Below, in pieces: positions 1 to 5,710 of a stretch of DNA of 9,368 nucleotides; position 1 is the stretch's first letter; each line of letters begins with the position of its first letter. The DNA comes from Dehalococcoidia bacterium. Its GTDB lineage: Bacteria; Chloroflexota; Dehalococcoidia; SHYD01; SHYC01. Under the pieces are notes generated by a model. The model saw only the letters and a program-made list of their open reading frames with translations, did no database searches and was not told the origin of the DNA. The position numbers and the translations under genes are program-made. The stretch covers positions 1 through 9,368 of the forward strand of contig JAENIT010000030.1 of assembly GCA_016844365.1 (NCBI GenBank). Reading direction: 5' to 3'.

Positions 1-113
1 AATTCTCAGTAGGGGCGCAACATCTCCATTTCGGTAACAGTTTCTATTGACGCAATACGCCCAGCGGCAAGTGGGAGGCTCCTGTGTCGGCTCTACTAGG
101 ATCGCCACAAGCC

Positions 114-389
114 CTACCCCGGTATCAGCCCCTCGCCGATGAAGATGCCTTTCGCTTCATCGAAGGTCGTGTCTGGAGAGGGGAAGACAATGTCGGAGCC
201 TATTAGCTCCTCTACAGGCACAACTTCCCCGCTTCGGATAAGCTCTAGCATCTGCGATAACAATCGCTGATATTCCTCTCGATTCCCCGAGGCCACTGCC
301 TGAACCATGCGGTTGTCCAAGTCGTTGAGCTGCCCTTGGGCCGAGTCCTGGAGCCGGTACTGACCCTCTGTTAGTATGCGAACGATCAT
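114..389 (-). CDS. pspAA: PspA-associated protein PspAA
   Basis: This 91-residue acidic protein is probably the small cytoplasmic partner of PspA. It opens with MIVRILTEGQY and ends with a segment containing D66, P70, D73, E78 and the terminal GEGLIPG. That start and that ending fit the PspAA family as I recall it from Actinobacteria and Chloroflexota. No signal peptide or membrane segment is visible. A helical middle (about residues 15-53) is followed by the conserved C-terminal module. Its ATG overlaps the TGA of pspA in an ATGA tetranucleotide at 389-386, so translation is probably coupled and both genes sit on one mRNA. The molecular role of PspAA is poorly known; a part in the PspA membrane-stress response is inferred from family and context. 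The family call is from memory of its sequence pattern, not a search. Confidence 0.85.
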   Translation of the reverse strand: MIVRILTEGQYRLQDSAQGQLNDLDNRMVQAVASGNREEYQRLLSQMLELIRSGEVVPVEELIGSDIVFPSPDTTFDEAKGIFIGEGLIPG

Positions 390-1114
390 GAGCCCGCCCC
401 CAACTGAGGACTCTGGCCGCTGCCCAACTGACGCTTCATGGCCTCTAGCTCATCATCCACGTTCTGGGCCGCAGAGATCTGGGCCAACTCCTTGCTCACG
501 GGGTCGTCTCGGCCGGTGAAGTCCTCAAGCAGACCGGTCTCCGCAAGCTCATCGATGGCCGATGCTCGGGCCTTCATTTTCTCTGTCTTCTCCTGTACTC
601 GGTCCATGGCCAGCCCCACATCGCCCATCTCCTCAGAGAGGCCCGTAACGGCCTCGCCTATGCGCACCTGTGCTTCCGCGGCAGAGTACTGGGCTTTGGC
701 TACCTCCTTACGTACCCGAAAGGCCTGCACCTTGGCGCTGAGACGGGACTCAGCCGTGGTCAACTTTTCCTGCGCCCGCTCTAACTCATCGATTTGAGCC
801 TCAAGCCCCTGAAGCTCCATTAGGGCCGTCTGCTTCCTCTGAAGGGCCAATCGAGCCAGGTCTTCTCTCCCCGCGGCCATAGCCTGGCGGGCCTGCTCCT
901 CGGCCTTCGTGGCATCTTGCTGGATCCTGGCTTCCTGAAGCTCCAGCCGCCTCCGAGAAGTCACCACCTCGACCACACCCTGCTTGACCTTCTGTAGCAT
1001 CTCCCGCTGCTTCTCGTAGGAGTACTCAAGGGTCTCCCTGGGGTCCTCAGTCTGGTCTAAAATGGACTGAACCTTTGACTTCAATACCAGGGACATTCTT
1101 GACAAAAGTCCCAT
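386..1114 (-). CDS. pspA: Phage shock protein A (PspA/IM30/Vipp1 family)
   Basis: This is a 242-residue peripheral membrane protein of the ESCRT-III-like PspA/IM30 family. Such proteins assemble on the inner leaflet and protect the membrane under stress. The N-terminus MGLLSRMSLVLKSKV is the usual amphipathic membrane-binding helix. The conserved segment around DPRETLEYSYEKQREML follows, then a long charged coiled coil to about residue 200, and a final VDDELEAMKRQL helix. The length is typical. The frame is open upstream to 1246, but ATG 1114 is chosen because it begins the conserved domain and has AGGAGG (1125-1120) five bases before it. The 44 residues upstream do not resemble the family. 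A TTTACA-N18-TAGAAT promoter lies just upstream. pspAA follows with a 4-bp overlap, and no sigma54 activator gene such as pspF is visible in the window. Confidence 0.95.
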   Translation of the reverse strand: MGLLSRMSLVLKSKVQSILDQTEDPRETLEYSYEKQREMLQKVKQGVVEVVTSRRRLELQEARIQQDATKAEEQARQAMAAGREDLARLALQRKQTALMELQGLEAQIDELERAQEKLTTAESRLSAKVQAFRVRKEVAKAQYSAAEAQVRIGEAVTGLSEEMGDVGLAMDRVQEKTEKMKARASAIDELAETGLLEDFTGRDDPVSKELAQISAAQNVDDELEAMKRQLGSGQSPQLGAGS

Positions 1115-1119
1115 GCGAT

Positions 1120-1125
1120 CCTCCT
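1120..1125 (-). promoter_or_regulatory. Shine-Dalgarno site of pspA
   Basis: AGGAGG on the minus strand lies five bases before ATG 1114. It settles the pspA start at 1114 rather than at the longer open-frame start at 1246. Confidence 0.9.
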
Positions 1126-1151
1126 GTGTTATGATTATCGACTCTGGTACT

Positions 1152-1181
1152 ATTCTATTCCCCTGCATCAGAAAGTGTAAA
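1152..1181 (-). promoter_or_regulatory. Sigma70-type promoter of pspA-pspAA
   Basis: Read on the minus strand, TTTACA (1181-1176, 5 of 6 to the -35 consensus) and TAGAAT (1157-1152, 5 of 6 to the -10 consensus) are separated by 18 bases. A start near 1146 would give a leader of about 30 bases carrying the AGGAGG. I see no GG-N10-GC sigma54 signature here. It is predicted from consensus only. Confidence 0.65.
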
Positions 1182-1225
1182 GGCGACCGCAGCTTTGGCA
1201 CCAGTGCACAAACAGCTTGGGGCTT

Positions 1226-1262
1226 CCTATTGTAACTTACTAACATAGGGGCCTGTTATACC
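1226..1262. promoter_or_regulatory. Possible operator/promoter between divergent pspA and LCP genes
   Basis: CCTAT (1226-1230) is mirrored by ATAGG (1245-1249). Just beyond it, TG-T-TATACC (1254-1262) resembles an extended -10 for the rightward LCP gene. No good -35 sits at the right distance. The arrangement could be a regulator site shared by the two genes, but the repeat is short and could be chance. Confidence 0.25.
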
Positions 1263-1285
1263 CAGGGACACGCGTATGGTAGAAT

Positions 1286-2668
1286 ATGCAAACGAATTCA
1301 CTAGCGAGCCAAGAGATGATTGGAATACCTATAGATCCGATAGAACCAGCGCCAGAGGAGAGGGCCAACCCGTGGCTGAAAAACCTAGCCGTAAGCCTCT
1401 TCATGGCAGCCTTTATTGCTGGAGGGTTCTTCACTGGAGCCTACTCCCTAGCCTATCGAATAGCCATGGCCGATGCCGCCGCCGCCGCTGGGCTGGCGGG
1501 AGCCAGTGGCGAGGATAGCCCGGAGGCCGCGGCTAGCAGCACCCGGGGTAGGGTGAACGTGCTGATTCTGGGGGTGGACCTTCGGCCAGAGGATGGAAAG
1601 GGTGCTCCAAGCCGAACTGATACCATGATGGTGGCGAGCATCGACCCGATAAACAAGACCGCCGCTCTTCTGAGCATACCTCGCGACCTGTGGGTCCCCA
1701 TTCCGCTCCAGGATGGCAAAGTCGTCCATGAGCGTATAAATGCTGCCAACGTTTACGGCGAGCTGTACAATTACCCAGGAGGTGGCCCCGCTCTCGCACG
1801 GGATACTGTGCAGTACAATCTAGGCATACGGGTGCACCACTACGTGCTGCTGGATTTCGAGGGGTTTGAAGCCCTGATAGACGCTTTGGGAGGCGTTACT
1901 CTGGAGCTCGAAGAGCCCCTGGTCGACCATGAATACCCCACCCAGAACTACGGTGTCAAAAGCATCTATATCCCTGCGGGAGTGCAGCACCTGAACGGAG
2001 AGCGGGCCCTTTGGTACGCTCGTTCCCGACACCAGGACTGGGACCTGGGGCGGGTTAAGCGGCAACAGCGGCTCCTGATGGCAGTAAGGGACCGTGTGTT
2101 AGGACTGAATATCCTGCCCAGGATACCTGCGTTGTGGGGACGTTTCAATGGCGCAGTTGAGACCGACATGGGGCTGTCCAGGGTTTTGTCGTTAGCCCTT
2201 GTAGCAAAGGACATAAAAAAAGAGGTCATCGTCCTCCGTTCCCTGGATGAAAACTACGTAAGCCCGGAGACGGCGCCGGACGGGGCTGAGGTGCTTCTCC
2301 CCTTGCGGGACAAGATAAAAACTCTGGTTAAAGAGGTCTTTTACGACTCCAGACTTCGGGCAGAGGGCGCTCGAGTGGAGGTGCTCAACGGCACTCAGCG
2401 GGAAGGACTGGCCGCAAAAACGGCGGAGTTGCTCAATAGCAGCGGCTTCACCGAGGTGGGTTTCGGCGACGCTAAGGACGGGGTAGCACGCCGACAGACT
2501 GAGGTCATCCTCTACACTGACAAGGAGTACTCCTCGCAAGTGGTGGCGCACCTGCTCGGCATTCCCGTAAACCGAGTGGTAAAAGGCAAAGCATCACAGT
2601 CGCCTGGCCTAGACATCCAGGTCATCCTGGGTGATGACGCCGCTACCGCCAACCTCAATAGACCCTAA
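1286..2668 (+). CDS. LCP (LytR-CpsA-Psr) family protein with LytR_C domain
   Basis: Up to 460 residues. Family members transfer glycopolymers from polyprenyl-pyrophosphate carriers onto the cell envelope, with the catalytic domain outside the membrane. A cytoplasmic tail is followed by a membrane helix (about 33-57) and an Ala-rich linker (60-85). The LCP domain (about 88-270) shows LILGVDLRP, RTDTMM (110-115), SIPRD (130-134), and YARSR followed by DLGRVKRQQ (244-261). The Arg and Asp residues in these motifs bind the pyrophosphate and metal in the family. A LytR_C domain (about 362-448) starts at VEVLNGT. The start is uncertain: ATG 1286 has no Shine-Dalgarno, and ATG 1316 (residue 11) is an alternative with only a weak AAGAG next to it. 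The gene is divergent from pspA and convergent with the dehydrogenase gene. The polymer it attaches is unknown; the export genes downstream are a plausible source. Confidence 0.93.
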   Translation: MQTNSLASQEMIGIPIDPIEPAPEERANPWLKNLAVSLFMAAFIAGGFFTGAYSLAYRIAMADAAAAAGLAGASGEDSPEAAASSTRGRVNVLILGVDLRPEDGKGAPSRTDTMMVASIDPINKTAALLSIPRDLWVPIPLQDGKVVHERINAANVYGELYNYPGGGPALARDTVQYNLGIRVHHYVLLDFEGFEALIDALGGVTLELEEPLVDHEYPTQNYGVKSIYIPAGVQHLNGERALWYARSRHQDWDLGRVKRQQRLLMAVRDRVLGLNILPRIPALWGRFNGAVETDMGLSRVLSLALVAKDIKKEVIVLRSLDENYVSPETAPDGAEVLLPLRDKIKTLVKEVFYDSRLRAEGARVEVLNGTQREGLAAKTAELLNSSGFTEVGFGDAKDGVARRQTEVILYTDKEYSSQVVAHLLGIPVNRVVKGKASQSPGLDIQVILGDDAATANLNRP

Positions 2669-2689
2669 ACCTATGCCCATTCAGCACAC

Positions 2690-2780
2690 CGTCTACTGAG
2701 GTTCTCGAAGCACACGGCCGTTCCTTCGAGAACCCTTCGGCACGCTCAGGACTAGCCTCAGGGAACGGCCTGGATAGACG
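2690..2780. repeat. Nested palindromic element (REP-like, possible bidirectional terminator)
   Basis: Several perfect inverted pairs lie in 91 bp. CGTCTA (2690-2695) pairs with TAGACG (2775-2780). GGTTCTCGAAG (2700-2710) pairs with CTTCGAGAACC (2724-2734). GGCCGTTCC (2716-2724) pairs with GGAACGGCC (2762-2770). CTGAGG (2696-2701) pairs with CCTCAG (2756-2761). Some pairings exclude one another, so it could fold in alternative ways. It fills the gap between two convergent genes, where it could end transcription from both sides, although no T-run follows. It looks like a dispersed palindromic repeat. Confidence 0.75.
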
Positions 2781-2783
2781 ATT

Positions 2784-3821
2784 CTAGTAGATGACGGTGG
2801 TTTTGAGCGCGCTCATGTCCAATCGGGCTTTGTAGGCCTCGTCCGCATTCTTGGGGCCAAAGCGATGGGTAATAAGCTTGGCCGCCTTGGGAATTGCGTT
2901 AAGGAGCTTGGCCGAGCGGAAATACTGGTCCGGAGTAGCGTTCTGGGTCCCGGTCAGAAAGATCTCGTCATAGTGGATCCTATTGGGATCCAGGTTGAAA
3001 CTAGCGCCCGGAGGGAAGCCCCCGAACAGGTTGTAGTACCCCTGCTTGCGCACCACTGCCAGCCCATCGGCGATGGCCCCGACTGTGCCCACCGATAGCA
3101 CTACGGCATCGGCTCCCAGACCTCCAGTGGCCTTCATCGTAACCTGTTCAAGGCTCTCCTTCGTAGGATTCACCGTTACAGTAGCCCCTAGCTCTCGGGC
3201 CCAGGCCAGCCGCTCCTCTACAGGGTCGCTGACGATGATCTGGGGGCAGCCGATGGCCGCAGCCAGGAGCACGTGAATAAGCCCCATGGGACCCGCGCCT
3301 ACTATGGCCAGGGTGGAACCCGGCTGGACCCGGCAGCTCTCCAGAGAGTTCAGGGCGCAGGCGAAGGGTTCCGTCAACGATGCTACATCGTAAGGTAGGT
3401 TCTCAGGGAGTGGGATCACGTGGCCCAGCTTGACCAGTTGCTTGGGGATGAGGACGTAGTGGGCCAGACCGCCGTTCTCCTCGTAACCTAGAGTGGTGCG
3501 GCTTACGCACCTGTTCCGCTTACCTGTCATGCAGTAGTAGCACTCCCCGCAGGCCAAGATAGGGCAGATGGTTATCCGCTCCCCTACTGAGAAGCCCTCC
3601 ACCTCCGATCCCATCGACGCGATCTCACCAGCTATCTCGTGGCCTGGTATCACACCGGCTTTAGCCTTTTTCTCCCCCTTATACACCCGGATATCGGAGT
3701 AGCATATAGAGGTCGCCCGAACCCGCATGAGAATGTCCCCCGGCCCGGTCTCTGGCACCGGCAAATCCTCCACGTGGATGTTGCCCGGACTATCGAAGAT
3801 GAGAGCAGACATAGTATCCAT
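2784..3821 (-). CDS. Zinc-dependent medium-chain alcohol dehydrogenase
   Basis: This 345-residue cytoplasmic NAD(P)-dependent oxidoreductase belongs to the MDR superfamily, sorbitol/threonine dehydrogenase branch. Catalytic zinc ligands are C40, the GHE pair H61-E62, and probably E151 in LTEPFAC. The structural zinc lobe has C91, C94, C97 and C105. The Rossmann fold begins at GAGPMG (175-180), and an acidic residue (D199) closing its second strand favours NAD over NADP. Length and zinc sites are complete, so it should be active. The start at ATG 3821 has GGAGG (3832-3828) six bases before it. It lies only 14 bases after the stop of the aminotransferase-fold gene, so both are likely made from one mRNA. 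The substrate cannot be read from the sequence; an alcohol or polyol is typical. A joint pathway with the PLP enzyme is inferred from linkage only. Confidence 0.92.
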   Translation of the reverse strand: MDTMSALIFDSPGNIHVEDLPVPETGPGDILMRVRATSICYSDIRVYKGEKKAKAGVIPGHEIAGEIASMGSEVEGFSVGERITICPILACGECYYCMTGKRNRCVSRTTLGYEENGGLAHYVLIPKQLVKLGHVIPLPENLPYDVASLTEPFACALNSLESCRVQPGSTLAIVGAGPMGLIHVLLAAAIGCPQIIVSDPVEERLAWARELGATVTVNPTKESLEQVTMKATGGLGADAVVLSVGTVGAIADGLAVVRKQGYYNLFGGFPPGASFNLDPNRIHYDEIFLTGTQNATPDQYFRSAKLLNAIPKAAKLITHRFGPKNADEAYKARLDMSALKTTVIY

Positions 3822-3835
3822 AACAAACCTCCAAT

Positions 3836-5023
3836 TTAATGAACAGTTGTAGCCGTCCCCGCCTTAGCCAGATCCTTTACGGCCTGTGCTGTCTTATCCA
3901 GCTCCTCCTCAGTGTTGAAGAAGTGGACCGAGAAGCGGACCCCCGGCGGCTCGTTAACTGAGCGCGCCACTATCTTATATCGATTCCAGAGGGCCTCCAC
4001 CAGGCTCCTCGGCTCCTGTCCCGATAAGGCGAAGCTCACCAGGCCGCTGGCAAGCTCACCGCCCAAAGGGCTGGTGAGGGTTAGGCCGGGGACTGGAAGG
4101 AGGGAACGGCGCAGCCGCGCCGAGAGTTCCAATATTCGGGCCTCCACTGCCGCCATACCAGCCTCCTCAAGGAACTCCACTGCGGCGGCGGCTCCTGCCA
4201 GGAGGGGAGTGCTGCTGGTGGTGAGCTCGTACTTGCGCACCTCATCCACCCGTGGCTCGAAGTTTCCCGTAGTGTCGTAGGATGTGGCTGCGCCCCCCGC
4301 CATCTTACTCGGCTCCACCTGGGGTATTAGCTCCCGCCTGATATACAGAGCGCCCACACCGTCCGGGCCGAGGAGCCATTTGTGAGCGGGCATAGCATAG
4401 AAATCGCATCCCAGGGCGGGCATATTCAGGGCTAAGTGCCCCATGGACTGGGCCGCGTCCACCAGCACCATTGCCCCATGCCGATGGGCCATCTCCTGAA
4501 GCTCCTTTAGGGGCAGGCGCAGGCCGTTGCGGTACATCACATGGCTCACTAAAAGGAGCCGCGTTCTCGGCCCCATGGCAGCCTCAAATTTGGAAAGCAC
4601 TGTTGAGGTGTCATCCCCGGCGTCCAACTCGACGATGGTGACCTTCACGCCTTCACGTCGGCGCAGGTAGTAGCTGGGCACCAGCCCTGAGCCGTGCTCC
4701 AGGCTGGTGGTAACCAGCTCATCCCCCTCGCGCCAGGGCAGACCGTTGAGGATGATGTTGATGCCGTCGGTAGTATTGTCGGTGAGGACTATCTCCTCGG
4801 GGGCTGCGCCGATGAACCGCGCGAAGGCCCCCCTGGCCTCACTCTTAATGCCGCGTCGTGACTCCTGGACGTGGGGAGACGTGGGGCCCTCGTCGTTCTC
4901 GTACTCCAGCCGTTCCTTGATGGCCTCCACTACTCGACGAGGCGATGGCCCCGACCAGCCGTGGTTGAGATAGATAGTCTTCTGTGTGGCCGGTATCTCC
5001 AGGCGCGCCTTATTGATGTCCAC
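3836..5023 (-). CDS. PLP-dependent class V aminotransferase-fold enzyme
   Basis: This 395-residue cytoplasmic PLP enzyme has the fold of SufS, isopenicillin-N epimerase and related lyases. Visible landmarks are the N-terminal YLNHGWSGP (18-26), TDNTTDGIN (81-89) for phosphate binding, SLEH with H110 stacking on PLP, VDAAQ (D189, Q192) and AHKW with the Schiff-base lysine K215. The C-terminal region, where cysteine desulfurases carry their catalytic Cys, reads PPGVRFSVHFFNT with no cysteine. The only cysteine in the protein is C206. It is therefore unlikely to be a SufS/IscS-type desulfurase; an epimerase, lyase or aminotransferase is more likely. The start is GTG 5023 with AGGAG seven to eight bases upstream. 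It is the first gene of an operon with the zinc dehydrogenase. The exact reaction is unknown. Confidence 0.9.
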   Translation of the reverse strand: MDINKARLEIPATQKTIYLNHGWSGPSPRRVVEAIKERLEYENDEGPTSPHVQESRRGIKSEARGAFARFIGAAPEEIVLTDNTTDGINIILNGLPWREGDELVTTSLEHGSGLVPSYYLRRREGVKVTIVELDAGDDTSTVLSKFEAAMGPRTRLLLVSHVMYRNGLRLPLKELQEMAHRHGAMVLVDAAQSMGHLALNMPALGCDFYAMPAHKWLLGPDGVGALYIRRELIPQVEPSKMAGGAATSYDTTGNFEPRVDEVRKYELTTSSTPLLAGAAAAVEFLEEAGMAAVEARILELSARLRRSLLPVPGLTLTSPLGGELASGLVSFALSGQEPRSLVEALWNRYKIVARSVNEPPGVRFSVHFFNTEEELDKTAQAVKDLAKAGTATTVH

Positions 5024-5030
5024 AGCCTTT

Positions 5031-5036
5031 GCTCCT
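5031..5036 (-). promoter_or_regulatory. Shine-Dalgarno site for the GTG-started aminotransferase gene
   Basis: AGGAGC on the minus strand lies seven bases before GTG 5023 and supports this non-ATG start. Its outermost base is shared with the first copy of a 9-bp tandem repeat in the leader. Confidence 0.75.
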
Positions 5037-5053
5037 AACGTGGGTAACGTGGG
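5036..5053. repeat. Tandem 9-bp repeat in aminotransferase leader
   Basis: TAACGTGGG occurs twice with no gap (5036-5044 and 5045-5053). It lies between the predicted -10 box and the ribosome-binding site of the minus-strand operon. That is where a repressor or an mRNA-binding regulator could act, but no such role is shown. Confidence 0.6.
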
Positions 5054-5054
5054 T

Positions 5055-5063
5055 ATTGTAACA
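5055..5063 (-). promoter_or_regulatory. Extended -10 promoter of the aminotransferase-dehydrogenase operon
   Basis: On the minus strand, TG-T-TACAAT (5063-5055) is an extended -10 with 5 of 6 consensus bases. No good -35 lies 17 bases upstream, which is common for extended -10 promoters. The start of transcription would fall near 5048, within the tandem repeat. Confidence 0.5.
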
Positions 5064-5281
5064 CAGTTAGGGGTAGGGATGGTAGGGAAACGATCGTCGG
5101 CTGAGAGAGGGCTGAACAGATGTGGTGCGGGATGAGTTGGGCGTCAGAGGGTAAACAGATGTTCAGGCTTGAGGCAGATATTTAAAGGTTGTTGTCCATA
5201 GTTATGGATAAGAGCGCGTTTGCTCCCTCTATGCTACAACTCGCCCCCACAACTCTGAACTCTTACTACCCCCGATTAGGG
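5064..5281. other. Divergent intergenic region, no gene supported
   Basis: The space between the two divergent transcription units spans 5024-5347. Its middle part has no credible gene. It contains a short inverted repeat, TCCATA-GT-TATGGA (5195-5208), that could be a regulator site. No tRNA-like fold or phage-type att site is evident. Confidence 0.5.
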
Positions 5282-5310
5282 TTGCTTACCGATCCCATAC
5301 AGGTTATACT
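5282..5310 (+). promoter_or_regulatory. Sigma70-type promoter of the zinc-ribbon gene
   Basis: TTGCTT (5282-5287) and TATACT (5305-5310, 5 of 6 to consensus) are exactly 17 bases apart. The leader would be about 30 bases and would carry GGAGG at 5334-5338. The -35 matches only the first three consensus bases; the -10 and spacing are strong. Confidence 0.65.
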
Positions 5311-5333
5311 TTTCATGGACTTATATTTGTTTG

Positions 5334-5338
5334 GGAGG
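5334..5338 (+). promoter_or_regulatory. Shine-Dalgarno site for the GTG-started zinc-ribbon gene
   Basis: GGAGG lies nine bases before GTG 5348. This makes GTG the start, since the next in-frame ATG would fall well inside the conserved zinc-binding part or not occur at all. Confidence 0.75.
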
Positions 5339-5347
5339 AAAAGTTAA

Positions 5348-5563
5348 GTGGACTATACGGCGTTCCCAAAGTGCCAGTCGTGCAAGACCGGCGACCTAGT
5401 GCCTCTTTCTGACTTTGGAAGTCAGGGCGCGGCAATACATTACAAGGCATGGGTCTGCACTAATCCGGATTGTGGTTTTAATGTCAAGATTCGCAACGGC
5501 GACGTCTACCTCAACGAGCCTATTAACAGCGGCGCCGCCTACCAAAGCGCTCGCTCAAGGTAG
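5348..5563 (+). CDS. Small zinc-ribbon protein, function unknown
   Basis: This is a 71-residue soluble protein with one zinc-ribbon-like site: CxxC at C9/C12 and C-x4-C at C37/C42, in KCQSC and VCTNPDCGF. Between the knuckles is a loop of mostly polar residues. After C42 comes a short strand segment (FNVKIRNGDVYLNE) and a Ser/Ala-rich tail. It begins with GTG and has a clear promoter and GGAGG of its own. It is a single-gene unit followed by a terminator-like structure. Zinc ribbons of this size often bind nucleic acid or act as adaptors, but nothing here shows a partner or target. I recognise it only as a probable conserved hypothetical protein. Confidence 0.8.
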   Translation: MDYTAFPKCQSCKTGDLVPLSDFGSQGAAIHYKAWVCTNPDCGFNVKIRNGDVYLNEPINSGAAYQSARSR

Positions 5564-5641
5564 AGAAAGAAACAAGGGTGGTTATAGCCACTAAGGGCCA
5601 GTAAGCGCATTGGAGCCGTCTCCGATGCTGTGTTTTCCCAA

Positions 5642-5708
5642 GGGGACGATAATGGATGTCCTGGAGGCTGGGCCCTTGATACTGTGTGGGTATTCGTCCC
5701 CCCTTTTT
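5642..5708 (+). terminator. Terminator-like stem with T-tract before the glycosyltransferase gene
   Basis: GGGGACGA (5642-5649) is complementary to TCGTCCCC (5694-5701), and a T5 run follows at 5704-5708. The loop of 44 bases is long for a simple intrinsic terminator and contains GGGCCC. It may end the zinc-ribbon transcript or act as an attenuating leader for the genes downstream. Confidence 0.4.
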
Positions 5709-5710
5709 GA

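Noticed and set aside
438..797. Serine-rich plus-strand open frame opposite pspA
   Set aside because: It is the low-complexity complement of the coiled-coil gene, with no ribosome site or domain.
1115..1246. Extended pspA N-terminus starting at 1246
   Set aside because: It lacks similarity to the PspA family, overlaps the promoter, and a strong AGGAGG points to ATG 1114.
3836..5023. Cysteine desulfurase (SufS/IscS) assignment
   Set aside because: No cysteine occurs in the C-terminal active-site region and no suf or isc genes are near.
5204..5347. 47-codon open frame from ATG ending directly before the GTG of the zinc-ribbon gene
   Set aside because: It covers the predicted -35, -10 and ribosome-binding site of that gene, has no ribosome site of its own and shows no recognisable domain.
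5578..5591. Near-palindrome GTGG-TTATAG-CCAC after the zinc-ribbon gene as a terminator
   Set aside because: The stem is only four to five pairs and no T-run follows; the structure at 5642-5708 is a better candidate.
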